Shown here one piece after another: positions 11,792 to 24,900 of a stretch of 64,000 bases of DNA. Origin of the DNA: Serilophus lunatus (lineage: Eukaryota > Chordata > Aves > Passeriformes > Eurylaimidae); assembly GCA_013399895.1 (NCBI GenBank), contig VXBA01005462.1:107049-171048 (forward strand). The letters are read 5' to 3'. The position numbers and the translations under genes were made by a program. How positions within the stretch are numbered: position 1 is the first letter of the stretch; each line of letters starts with the position of its first letter. A model generated the notes under the pieces. The model ran no database searches and was not told where the DNA came from. It saw only the letters and a list, made by a program, of their open reading frames with translations.

Positions 11792-14700
11792 GTTTCTAGG
11801 TGGAGACCAGGGGAAAAAAGTTAATTTTTGATCTATTTGTTTATTTTAAACTGTGGCATAGATAGGTGCATTTCTTAACATCCCAATTTTCAATATGCAA
11901 GCAGGCATCTTTATTGAAGAATTGAGTAGTTAAACCTGGGAGAAATCTTGATCATAAATGTTGTTTTCACTGGAAAGGGTGGAAGATACACTGTTAATAC
12001 ATATAAAAATGTTTGTACAGATCCTTCTGGCTAGGCAAATGGTTTGTGTTTCTGTGGAGGTGACAAATCAAAATCAAAGGCCAGATTCTCAGCTATGATC
12101 TGGCTGTGTTTTTTAAAAGGTCTTCACTAATCCTTAACTTCAGTTGATTGGAATAGCAGATTGGTAGCCTGTTGTCAAAGTCCTATGCTGCAGAGCAGAT
12201 AAGGTGAGTGTTGAGTGGTTCTATGCCCAGATAATGATCCAGGGACTTGTGAAGTCAACAAGCAGATGGAGTAATTAAGGGCATGTTTAAGACTGCCCTA
12301 GACTATGCCGTGGGACAAGAGTCAGAGTAAAAAGAACCCATAATGATGAAACTATGACTGTGCTTCTCTGTGTTAAACTGTGACTATGATTCTGGCTCCC
12401 TAAAGCTTTTAGCTTGCTCAACTTGCTCATGGCTGAGAATCTGACCTTTAACTTATGGGACCCGGGAGATGGCAAGAGGTCATACTACAACATGTAGTAT
12501 GGGACCCAGGCTGCTCTTTCATGTGCAACATTTGACTGTCAACGACAGAATGCAGAGGATGTGAGAATGTCTTTTGTGATTTTATTATTGAGATGATACA
12601 AATAATTGCTTTAGATTTTTTTACTTAAGGGATGCTCTCAAAATGCCAGGTATGTTTTTTTCTTTTTTTGTCTTTGACATCCTGAAAAGTCTGAGGTTAC
12701 AGCACTCCTTGAAAATGATTGCATGTGGCATACCACAGAAGTGGAAATGGAGTACCCGTGCAAGATGTCTATCAGCAGTAATTTGTATCTTTGGATGTAT
12801 TGCTAGTTGCTGTAGCTGTTTCCTCCCTAATTAGGTCACATTGTTACAGATTGTGAGATGATAATATGCAAGAGATTGATTATTTATTTTGTTAAGACAG
12901 AAGAAACAAAACTAATCATCTGAAAATTACTAATTATAAAAATGATAAAATATTGCTAGCATATGATGACCTTCTTTGTGGAGAACCTAGTCTGTGCACC
13001 AAAAGTTACTGATATTACTCTTGGCTTTCCACTGTGATGGAAAGCAAGGATGTTTTCTCTCAAGCAGAGCTTTAAGCAATTAATTAAAAACAACTGTCTC
13101 ATCCTTCCACCCATCCTGATACAGTGATTTATAATCAGCTTTGTCTAGTGCATTGTTCAGTAGGATCTACATTGGTTGAGTCTAAGATTGATCTAAGTGT
13201 GCTACTTAAATTCACTTGTAGTTTCATTTTAAAGACTTACAGGGAGGAAAAAGGGTTACAAGTATTTATTTTTATGCTTACATTTTGGAAGAAATTTTTA
13301 ACGATATCACAGAAAAAATTACCTATTTTAAATCTGTCAGTGTATTTTTGAAGTACCTTACAACACTTTCATGCCTACGTTGAAAATGAGACACATTAAA
13401 AAAAATTATTATGAGTTTAGGACTGATCTCTTGAATTGTACTACATTTTTTTGCTGCAGCATACGAAAAAATTATCATAATTACCTTTCCAGAGTACATG
13501 TGGACAATATAAATAGGAATTTATTATTAACTATAGTTCTTCATTACATTTAATCTCCTTTTAGAGTGAAAAGAAACAGTAAAGAGCCTGTAGTATACTC
13601 AGTGATACTGTAACTCAGAAGCATAAAAAAAGTGGTAATATGCTAAATATAGCAGCCCAAATGTTCAGCTGCTGACTAAAATCCTAAGGGAGAGCCTTGC
13701 CGGTGTCATTTCAGTGACCAAATGGCTTATTATAGATGAGTTTGAGTGAGATGGACTCTACAGGAACTATTTTTTTTTTGGTTTGTTTGTTTATTGGCTT
13801 TGCTGAACAATCTGTTTTTGACAGTACCATAGTGATTTAAAACTAACCAAACATCAAGTCATATCTGTCAACAGAAAACTGGATAGAAAGCCAAAAAATC
13901 CTTACCATGAAACAGAGATCTCCACTGACTGCTATTTCCTTGTAGACATTGTTACCAGTGAAACTCCCACAGATTGTGGTGATGCAGCCCTGACCACTAA
14001 TGCAGTCATTTGAGGAAAACATTTTAAAACATAGTTCAGGAAGATTGCTTTCATAGGAATTGAAGTGTACTCTGTAGTCATCTCTGAGTTCACTATTAAC
14101 AGGTTTCACTGAAATTGTGAAAACAATGCAGCTGAGTGAGGTGGCAAACTTAAACCCCAACCCTCTGTGGTGGCCTGAGCTCTTAGAGCTCAGCATCACT
14201 ACTTCAGTCTGTTTTTCCTCTTGTAAAATGGACTCATCTCCACCAAATGGATGTTGGTGGTGCATTTCTTCTCCCATGTGTCTTTTAAGAGGAAAGAAGT
14301 AGACTTTGTATAATGTTTAGTCATCTACTCTACCCTTTGATCAGGCAAGTAGATAATATGATAATTGAAGGAAAGAGATATTTAATTTAATAAGGAAAAT
14401 TATTAATGCTTTTCTGTTAATAAGCCCTTAAAGTTACTGATTACAGGATGTTCAAGTGTAGCCTTTGGTTCTCATCATTGTCATCATTCAGGATGGACCT
14501 TGAAAAGAAATGGGGAAACCAAGTAACTGTATTTAATAGGATTTAACTGGTATTTCTACAGAAAACTGAATTAGCTCAGCGTTCCTATGTCCACAGAAAT
14601 CCATCTTCTTCCACTGGAAGGTCTTGCATACCTCCTGTGTGTCATTTGGCCACAGGGTACCTTATGTTGTGTGCCATTGTGTACCGTGTAAGAACATCAG

Positions 14701-17700
14701 AGTATGCAGTGTATATTTATCCAATTTTTCCAAAGCCTAATGCTGTCATATCTCTTGTGCTGCTGGAGGTGGAGGGGAGACAGGAATGGAAGAAATGACC
14801 ACACTGGTTTCATAAGAGACACATTTGCCACCTGAGATATCTTCCCATAGATAGTACAGGAGATTTCCCGGGAGAATCTTTCTCAGTGTACTATAGCACA
14901 CTCTCCTGTCAAATCCCCAAAATTTGCAAGAGTTCTATTTGGAAAGCAAAGTAGATCCTGGACTTTGCACACTGGACTCCAGAACTTTGGTTGACCTAAA
15001 AGATTAAGGAGGAAGGAAATTTTGGTGCATTTTCCCTTGTCTTCCTGAGACTTGCCCATAGGGCTTGTCCACACTAAAATAGAAAGGTGTGAGTGGCTAG
15101 AACTGTTATGAATTGTAATACAGACAGCTGACAAAAAGTTACCATTGATTTTATTTAATCCTAATATTTAGTAACAGATTAGGAAAATGGCAGCTGTAGT
15201 GTTGAGAAGCCTAGGTGTAGTATATCTACTGATGATATTGATAAAGCCAAGGATAATCAAAGTTGTAGGAGTCTTACAGAACTGCAGAGCTATGTGGCAG
15301 TAAGTTTGTTTCAGGTCAGTGCTAAGTGGAGAGAATAGGAGGTGCTTTCCTTTGTAGTCTGAAGGGAATAAAGCTAAGTAATACAGCTTCTCCATTTATA
15401 TTTAGAGGAACAAACTCCAGAAACAAAATGTCATACTCAATGAAAAACCAAGGGGGGAATAGCATTATGAAGGGCAGTATTAACCACCAATCACAAACTC
15501 CCAAAAAATTTTAAAGTTAAATGACAATAGCATCTTGCTTTTTCTTATTTTTTTTCCCAAGACCTTATATTTTTTTCACTGAAGGATTCCAAGTTTATAA
15601 GTTTATATTATTGTAAGAACCTATGCTGGTATCCACTGACACAATGTGTGTTTTTTGTGTACTTTAATGCACTTTGAACAAGTTTTCTGGAAGGAAAAAT
15701 GCACCATTTTGAAAGAGTCTGATATATGTTAATTTGTGCAGTTTTCATTTGTAGACTTCTTCTCAGAGTCAAAATGTAGCTATTTTGGAAAATGTTAGTG
15801 TGGTGAGCAGTTTCACTGTGTTCTGAGTAAATCAGACTTCAGAAGTAAGTTTTTGCCACATCCCAAGCAGGTGAGAGTAGCGTGAAGTACAGAGCACCCT
15901 GTAAAGATCTCTCTTTGCTAATGTTATGTACTGTTTTCTTAACTGGAGGGAATGAAAAATGCAGTTAATGTAAATTTGCTAGACTTTTTAAAACATAATT
16001 TATTTTCATGTGAATTAAACAACGTGGTAGGTATTTATTTCAGAATTGAATAACATTGCCTTCTAGTCTATAACTTACTGCATCTAAAAGCATCTCTTAG
16101 ACTTTGTGGTTTTTCTATTATTCTACTACAAAGGGTTTCAGAGCAAACCAGTTAATATCCATTGCAGTTCACTTCATCTTTTGGTCATAATTCTATTTTC
16201 ATTTTTGTGGAGAGCAACTGAGAGCACAATGGCTTCTTCAAATTAAAAATAACAGCAGCAAAAATAAAAAGCCTTGGAGATTCCCTTTTTTAGAAAACCA
16301 TCCAAACTCCCATCAATTATTGAATGCTCTTTCTAAATAATGGCATAGTTTTGGCATTTAAAAAATACTAATGCTGTTGCTGCCTGGATACATATATACG
16401 TGTATCCATAGAAATAATACTAATTCCCTGTATTGTAAGGAGGCAAACTCAGGATGCGCTTAATAATAGTCTTGTTTTGAAAAAGTACCCTTCTGGATGG
16501 AAAACATCATGAGGTAGGAGTTTGGTTTTTTTACCTTCATACATCTATTTTCAAGAAAAAGGTCTGGATTTAAAGTATAGTACTACTGAATTAATCTTCA
16601 ACAGACATCTGAGTTATTTCCTGCTGGTGGTTTTTCTGCTGTTGATCTCCTTCAATATTTGCTTAGTGTTTTTGTGAATGTTGTATCCAAGTTGCTGTTC
16701 AGTGACATAGCAATTCATGGGTGATCTGATGGCATAAAGAAACATTTAAGGAAATAATCATTACATTTGAATCCTCGGAGAAAACTTAACTGGATGTTGG
16801 TAGAAGAAGCAGGTGACAGTATGAAGCACCCAGCTGGACTTCTGAGCTTGATGCATTGCAAAATTTAGTTGAGTACGTCTTTGTCTTGCCTCATCATTCT
16901 GTGCTCATGTCCATGGTAAGTAAAACTGCTATGAGGACAGAAGACTTGGACTCAAAGTTATTTCAAAATATGAGATAATAATAAGGTTAATGAACAGTAC
17001 CTTCACAGTGTGCTTTATATTTGCAAACTTGAAAATCTCCTTTTTTGTTCGACTATACCAGGTTGTCAAATGAATTATGAGGTACTTTTCATAAATACAT
17101 GGTTCTGTATGTACATGTATTTAATTTTTTAATAATTTGTGACAACATTCTCTGTCACTAGAGCAATTGTGGAGATTTAAGGCATTTCAGATAACTGGAG
17201 TTCTTGAGTAATTACATGAAAATATTTGTTACGTAGATCCATGGCTTTGCAAATCAATACCAGCAGTGCTGGTGGGAATTAATTTACTTGTGAAAAATCT
17301 TGGCCTTGAGTACTTAACCAATATTTGAAGGAATGATAAAGCATATTGGGCAAGTCAGGACTCCGGGCATGTTTATTCTAAGATGCTTCTGGATTGGAGC
17401 TGGCTTATATCCTGCCATCCTCTGAAGCAGTCTGCACTAGAGAAATGATAAGCAGAATCCATGTTTTTTTTGGGCTCTTTTTTTAAGACTTCACTGTAAA
17501 ACTCTATTGCTGCTGAATGTGCTCTCACCTTCTTACTGTCTTGCTTTGTGTGGGGAGAAGTATTTCAGTGCTTGTGGTGAGCAGACTGAAATAACTTGTC
17601 TAGCTGAAAACCAAGTTTGTATTGTTGCCTTTTGGCTGGTTAGTAGCAGTGGGATGTGTCTGATCTGGCTCCCTGTCTTAGGAGAGGGATGGGGAAGCTG

Positions 17701-20700
17701 GATTGATGCTCCGAGCTGGGTTAAATCTGGTGTGAAACCACAGTCAAGATTCTCATCCTACCTCCACTGGCATTAAAGGTACTCTCAGATCTTTTCAAAC
17801 CACTGGTGCCTGCTGTGGTCATTTTTCTTCCACAAAGGTGGTTTTGTGGGTTATATCTTATGAGAAATAATGGAGACAAAAAATAAAAAAGCAGCCCAGA
17901 ATTTATAAAGGAGTCAAAATCGATGTAGTTATTTGAAGAGCGAGAAAAGGAAGAGAAGGGAAAACATCAGTATGGATGAAAAATTTCATTTCTTGCTACC
18001 AAGCAGTTATTTTAAGGTATGTCCTATTAGAGGTACTAGAACTGCAGCTGGCAGGAAACAGACTAGAAATAACTATTTCTTCATTACAAGTATAATGAGA
18101 AAGTAATAAAGTGTCTAATGTCCTGTTATAAACTTTTGTGTTCCATTGAAGCTGTTTTCAAAAAATGGTGTTTTCTTTGTCAGCCAGAAAGAATTAGGAG
18201 AGAGAATGGTAAGGGAAAAAGACTGAGCTGTATTAAGTATTATTGATTCCCTCTAAGTGTTTTAGAACATTTTTCAACAAAAATGTAAGCAGTGACATTT
18301 CTTTTAATCTTTAATTTCTTTTAATCAGAAATCTCTCTCTATAACTTTCAGTAATGAAGCACTTTAAAATGTTTAGCCTTTTACTTGCTTTGTTTGAGAC
18401 TAAATGTGGAGATTGTTCTCTCTGGTTAATTCAGTTATGAGAGAGGATGAAGGAAAGAAATAGCTTTTATTACAGTAACTGCCAGTTTTTTTTAAAGTGT
18501 CGTGCCTTCCTACTAAGTATGAAGACTTTATTCCTGTACTTGAATTCATGAGAGCTGTTTAGTAGTGAGCATTTCTGATAATCCATTCAGTGCTTCAGCT
18601 TGTGGGCTGCATCTTAAAGTTGACATGTCTGAAAATGTATGTCCATAACCTTGGCACTTGCAGAGCGTGGATCCTATGAAAGGCATAGGTGTGCTTGTAA
18701 CAGCCCCATACAGGTGCATGAGAGCAGTTATACTGCTCAAGTGGGAGAATATAGGAATCTGTGGTCAGAAACAGCGGGTAAGGAGAGTGAGGCTGCCTCT
18801 TTCAAAGAGTGTGCAGATCTTATATTGAATTAAGCCACTTATGAAAATGCCTCCTAAACTCTTTTCCAAGTAGGCAGCTTAGGAACAGCTGAGTGCAATG
18901 TGGAATTCAACTCTAACTACAAATCCTACAGGAGGATCAGCAGTTAATGTGTCCTAAGGTTTCTGATGCTGTGGCTAGAAGACTGGAAAGATGTGAGGTA
19001 GCAGCTGCTGCCAGCTGGAGTGATTCGTGTTGCTGTGCATCCACGCTGTACTGTAGGGCATCAGGATCTTTGGAGTACTGGGGGTGGGATAGAAAATGCT
19101 TTTTGGAAGTGCAAAATAGGGCAGAATGATAACTCTTCCTTTGGTTCAGCACTGCTTATATTCAGTGTAGCACCAATGAACATCTCGAGGACCAAGGTGT
19201 ATTGCAATCTTGTCTCCTTACATGTCTGCTAAATATTCTGATATGGAAAGTGGTGGGAGCAACAGGTACACATTTGGCAATGAAACAAAACATGGTTAGT
19301 GCTTCTGCTTGGTAAGTACCCACAGCCTCATGGCAGCAACTTGTGGGCCTTCCCAGAAGCAGAACTGCATCACTAGTTTTTTGGGGTTTTTTGTAGTTAC
19401 TATGCCCCTACCACCTTTCCTATAGCTTAAACATTGGAAAAAGGCATTTTATCTTTGACACTCATTTCTCCATTTTATTGTGTATTTATGAAGAAGAAAA
19501 GCAAGATGAATTTCATTTTTCTTTAATTCTTTTTTTAAAGAATTTTCCTCACTTGGCAATTGAAAATTTTAGGCAGGTAGCAAACACTTCTAACTTGAAG
19601 ACTTTCTTTATGATTATATTAAAAAAATAGCTTCTGTTTTCAAATAAAATCTCTAATTTGGAGAATTAGTTAAAACTTTTAAATTTTTAAATATCAAAAT
19701 ATTTTTTCTGTATTGAAAATGTGAGTTTTATTTGTAGCCATTTCACTTAGGAAATAAGGCAGAATGAATGTATGAGGGTTTCCTGTTAAGCTAGTTAATA
19801 TGTCATGGTGGGAAAGATGCTTAGATGCATGATATTTAGTAGTAGTGTATTTATTTCATAAATACATGGGTGGTATTGTTTTGTTTTGGCAAATGTGAAG
19901 ATGATAAACAGAAGGTGCAAACATTCTGTAGTGAGATCTTAAAAGGCTACTTCTTCCTTCCTCTCTGGGTATCCTATGCGTAAGTATCGTGAAATCAGGT
20001 AAGAAAAAACATGTGAGTAAAAGAAAAAGCCTTCTTTGGTCTTCACACCCTCAGCTGGTCTAAGTATGCAAGTTAACAGCTTCCCTGTATGCTTTCATGT
20101 TTTCTCTCTGCTACTCCATGGGGAAAGTGCAGAAAATAATGCCTTTACAAACAAGACCTAGGAATTTTTAGGCTCAGTTCATCAGTCCACTCAGAGGCAC
20201 TCAGTGCTCGCCTTGCTAAGTAAGACACGTGGTTTTGTAGGTCTAAATTTGGTCCTGATGGAGCAATCTGCCCAGCAGGAGAAGATATCCCAGTTCTGGG
20301 TCAAAAACAGTTGAGGCATTTTGCTGAGGTAAGAAACAAGAATTGGATTAGGTTTAAGGGCTGCTCATTAGCTATTTAAAACACTGCAAGTGTACAATCT
20401 AAACCCACACTGTGGCATGTTCTGTTACTTTTGCACCGTTTTGATTTGTTCCAGATCTTTCCCTGGCTTTGCTCCCTTGCCTAGTGGCTGAGATGGAGAG
20501 CAGTTTCTGGGATGATGTGGGGTTCACATGCCTTACCCTTCAGCAATGGGCTCTTTTGCATCACATCTCCATCACCAGGGTGGACAGCAGAGTCTGAGTA
20601 GGGAGAGGGTGTGCACCCGTGCCAGTGACAGATAAAGCCTGGCAGTCAAGCACCAAGGCACAGAGTGGGTAGGATTGGAGTCTTGAAGTAGTGGTCTTTA

Positions 20701-21700
20701 AGGATTGTTTTGTGGATTTCAAGATCCAGTGTTAGTGCACTGGCATAAACTACTTTGGCTGCTTAAAATACAAGTCAGTTTTAGAGCAGACAAAAGATTT
20801 TTCTGGTTTCTAAATTTTCTGGATGAGTGAACAGCCTGTCAACCTGCTGTTGCTTTGTTCTGTCGTGGCAAAGACCATCAGACTTGAAGAGTATTGCATC
20901 ACTAGCAAATATGCAGAGCAGTGACAATATATTAAACCCCTGTCTTCAGGCTATTTACTTCTGCTAATAAGAAAATAAGCCTCCCTCGTAGTTGCCTTGG
21001 GTTCCACTCACCTTACCTATCACCCTTGCACTCTGCCAGTCTTGCCAGTTGTGATATTCCAAATTGCTGAGGCACTTTTGTGAGCTGTTAAAACTGGTCC
21101 ATCTAACGAATTATGTGGAACATCCTTTCACTCTGAACTCACAGATGAGAAGCAGGCTGGGAGATACCAACTTCTGTGCTAATTCAAAGTTTAAGACTTG
21201 TACCAAATGAGGGACCAAAAAAAAAGGGAAAATAGGGAATTTCTGTGTGTTCAGCAGCAGCAGCTATATCTGTGTGTCAGTTTAAAGCCGAAAAGAAATA
21301 AAATGCAAGAAGACGGTATTTACTGGTATTTTGATTGAGAAGCCTTGACCATTGCAACCAGAACATTTGGTTTTAGGCTCAGACACTGTAAGGAAGACTC
21401 AGTGAAAAATACAAAGCTTTTGTAAGTATTTTTATCTTTGTTTTCTGTAAAAGTAGTGGTATGCAGAAAATATTCACTAAAACAAATATGCTAGAAAGGC
21501 TTCTTTTATACCTTCTATAGAAAAGTGCTACATCCCCTAAATTCTCTGTCAATAACTTACTACTTCTGCAATATGTAACTCTCCCAGATGCATGTTGCAA
21601 GAGTTGCTCTGCCATGCCAGATTCAGATGTTTATCCCTTTGTATTGGCTCATACATGCAGAAAACCTGAAAGGAAATCAAAGCAAGGGAAGCCTTCGAGT
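11792..21700. other. Intergenic DNA without recognisable genes
   Basis: About 10 kb of AT-rich sequence downstream of the candidate GABRA4 poly(A) site. The first part could still be 3'UTR. I see no exon of a known family, no RNA gene and no clear transposon. The longest open frame (13843-14277 minus, 144 codons) has no recognisable domain. Small inverted repeats occur at 12481-12501 and 14176-14192 (TGAGCTC-TTA-GAGCTCA). Confidence 0.6.
12481..12501. repeat. Small perfect hairpin, 9 bp arms
   Basis: CATACTACA, three bases (ACA), then TGTAGTATG. The arms are perfect; no transcript context is visible. Confidence 0.5.
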
Positions 21701-21717
21701 TGAATTCTTTTACACAG

Positions 21718-21973
21718 TGTGGCTGGTAGGTCTGGAAGAATCAGAGATCAACTAGATGATTTGAATGCATATGTTCAATACATATGGTCACCTGACAATA
21801 CTAACAAAAGGTGGTTTGATAGCTGTCAACTTGTTTTACTATTGTGCATTTTAACTGTTACCTTCCTGTATTATGAACAACTATGTATTTGGAAAATAAA
21901 TCCATCTTGCAAGAAAGATTGTGCAAAAAATTGTTCCTATTATACTCCAGTGTATATTGCTGATGTCAAATAA
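21718..21973 (+). CDS. Candidate terminal exon of an unrecognised small membrane protein (speculative)
   Basis: The open frame follows an acceptor-like TTCTTTTACACAG (ending 21717) and runs about 84 codons to TAA (21971-21973). The predicted peptide has a polar charged start (RSGRIRDQLDDLNAYVQY), one hydrophobic segment suited to a membrane helix (about CQLVLLLCILTVTFLYY), and a Cys/Lys-rich end (CKKDCAKNCSYY). The stop overlaps an AATAAA (21970-21975), with a GT/T-rich stretch about 30 bases on. I recognise no family. Open frames of this size occur by chance here, no upstream partner exon was found and no start codon is supported, so this is only a lead. Confidence 0.2.
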
Positions 21974-21975
21974 AA

Positions 21976-24900
21976 TACAATTGTGAGAGTTCTTAAAAAG
22001 TTGTCTTTCTAATTGTGGCCTGAAGCAGGAAGAGGAAGGAATATAATAAACTTCTTTGATACAGATTCTCCTGCAGTTATTGGTAGAACATTAATGCTAG
22101 CTAAATGATTCAATCAACCTGATATTTTTTACTTGAAGAGATAAAGGAATGGGTTTCATTTGCAATATGATGAATGTTAATCTGTTGTATTATTTATGAA
22201 GATGACACACGAGTCTACTGACGTATCATTATCAAGATGTGTCTCACTATGTTAACAAGCTAAAAGTTAAATGAATTACCTTGCGTCTCTCACAGCATTA
22301 GAAAAAAATAATACACAGATTAGCAGTGCTCATCTTATTATCTAATTTGTTTGTTATTCCTGTGAGATCATTTAAGAGCACTTACTCCTTGCTTTAACTG
22401 GCCTGTTGGCAGGTGTTGCCTGCTCCAATTCTTTACATGACTTAAAAAAAGTTATTTTCTAATATTCTGTGCTTGGGCTCAGTAAAGCTTCTATGCATTA
22501 GAAGGCATAGACTTGTAAAAACTATTTCAGCAGGGATGAAATACATCTTGCAACAAATACATGTACATTTTAGTATGCACAGTGGCTCATGCAAGGCAGG
22601 GAGTGGGACACCCAAATTTCTTTTGGTATGTGTGGCCGGGAGCATCAAATCATTTTGTGGGCTGAGCTGAAAGCTGTCAGAATGGCTGAAAACACTGCAA
22701 AAATGGCGTAATTGCTACTTGCTTCAGGGACAGATGTTGATGCCAAGAAATCTGATGTGTTTGACAACCGTAACTAGATCATAGGTTTGGGAGACTACAA
22801 TCGTATCTCCTGGCTTCTATGGATGTAATTTTTAACCCAGATTCACAAATGAATCATACATGCTGCTGCTGCCATTTAATGCTATATGGCATGATGCTAC
22901 CTACCCCACACATCGTGTTTTAGTCATGTTGCTTGCATTGACTATATAGGGAATTCTCCTGTTAGGTTATAGGTGAGGCCTGTTTTCGCTTCAAAGGAAA
23001 GTTGCCACCAACTTCAGTGGATGCTGGGGTCAGGTTTTATGTAATTTAGAGCTATGGTTGATGATGGTATAGAAGAGATGGTGTTTCAGGAGGCTGAAAA
23101 TGATTAGGAACTTTGCTCTGGGCTAGTGCAAAGCACCTCCTAAATTAATTTTTCATTCCTCTTTATGTAGTGCATGTGATCTGTTGCTGGTATTTAGGAT
23201 CATGAGACTTCTGTTTGTATATCTTCAGTCTGAGAGAATTGAGCCTGTATTTTCTGTCCAAATGGTCTCACTGCGAGACCTTGAAAAATCTGAGATTGAG
23301 CTGGGAGTAGATGCTCTTGATTCCCATTAAAATGTTCTACTTTTACATGTAGTGCTTAGTGCTTAGTACTTCTACCAAGAGAAAAAACACTCATTTGGGG
23401 AAGTCACATTCTGGTTTTTTTGCCTACCACTGCCTTCTGCCCTTTTCTTCCTTCCTTTCTGCAGGGTTCAGTCTCACATGTATTCTGGGATTCTCTTTTG
23501 GAATGGTTCTGAAGAAGAAACAGTTAAGTATGCCATTATTTGAATAAAAATTTTAGTATCATATGCTGAATATCACTGTTCATCTACTGAGCAGCCTCTG
23601 ACTGGTATATATTAAAGATAAAACCTGGTGAGCCTGTTAGGTGGTCTGAGATGGTAAGAATAAAATATTCTGGGAAACCAACTAGGTGACAGTTCCAGAT
23701 ATCAAGTGAAGAAACACCTGGGAAAAGGCTGGAGGTAGCCCATGTTAACTTTTCGTAGTTTATGCTAGCAATTATGTCAGGATGGCAGCCAGCACAGGCA
23801 CAGACAGGCAAAGGTATTGACATGAGCTCAACTGAGTGAGGCTGGAGAAGAAATTCAAAAGACAAGGTGAAGAGTAATCCCACAATGAGTGGAGGAAAAG
23901 GAACTGGTCACAACCTGGTGCTATTAGGTGAGGGAAGATGAAGGCATGAGTTGATGTGCTTAAGCCATCAAGATTTAGAAAAATTATAGATCAAAGGCTT
24001 GTTTTTCAGATTTGTTGGGAAGTGATGCTGGAGGGTAGCCTTTAAGAGGAGTAGAGGACTTACCTGTGTTGCTGAACTGGCTTTAATGCTGATGAAAGCC
24101 TGTGGATAGGAATTATGTGTCTGCCCTGAGGGATAGTGTGAAAGTAATCCTACTGGAAACCTAACAGGAATGAAGCTGTTGGGACAAGTTGCCAAAGGCA
24201 TTCTAGGATTGGTTATGTGTCCAGATGTACTCACTGATTTATTTTTTAAATTTATTGCAGTTTTGGATATGTTTCCTATGTGGCTTTTTCTGTTTGTTCT
24301 GTGGAGATTTTTACTTCCTCAGCTGAGAAAATTTCATTTCAAAGTAGAGGAAATTAATTAAAAATGCATTGAAGTATTTTCTTTTTCAGATGGCAAGCAG
24401 CTGAATAAAGAGCTACTCTGAAGTGTTGTTCACAGCATGGGAGAGCCTGCCAAAACAACTCGAACAACTCAGGGCTCCCTGGTGTTGTATCTTTTTTTTT
24501 TTTTAACTGATTGCAGACTGAGGTATTCTTATATGCATCCTTTACAAGTCTAATGATGAGAGCACTTGCCCATAAAAGAAAGACTTCTACCCATTTTACA
24601 GCATGTGTATAGCTATAAGTTCCCAGTTGACATAATTGTTTGTGTAATGCGAAGTAACCACAGCCAGTGGGCCATTATAGCAAAGAGAAGCCCTATAGGT
24701 CCCTCAGAGCATACTATAAGGTGTTTTGTTTCAGGAGTCTGTCCAGGATCTGGAGTTGGCAAAGGTGTATGATTCAGTTGCTGGTTCTGGAGATAATTTC
24801 ATACATGTTGTTCACAGTTTCTGGATCCCTTCTTTGGGGAACCTATATACCCAGGTAGCCTTAGCACCAGGTATTTTTATGTGGCATGTGTATATGATGT

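Noticed and set aside
13843..14277. 144-codon minus-strand frame
   Set aside because: Longest frame outside transposons, but no recognisable domain, no splice or promoter context, and a near-palindrome inside it that does not suggest coding. Treated as chance.
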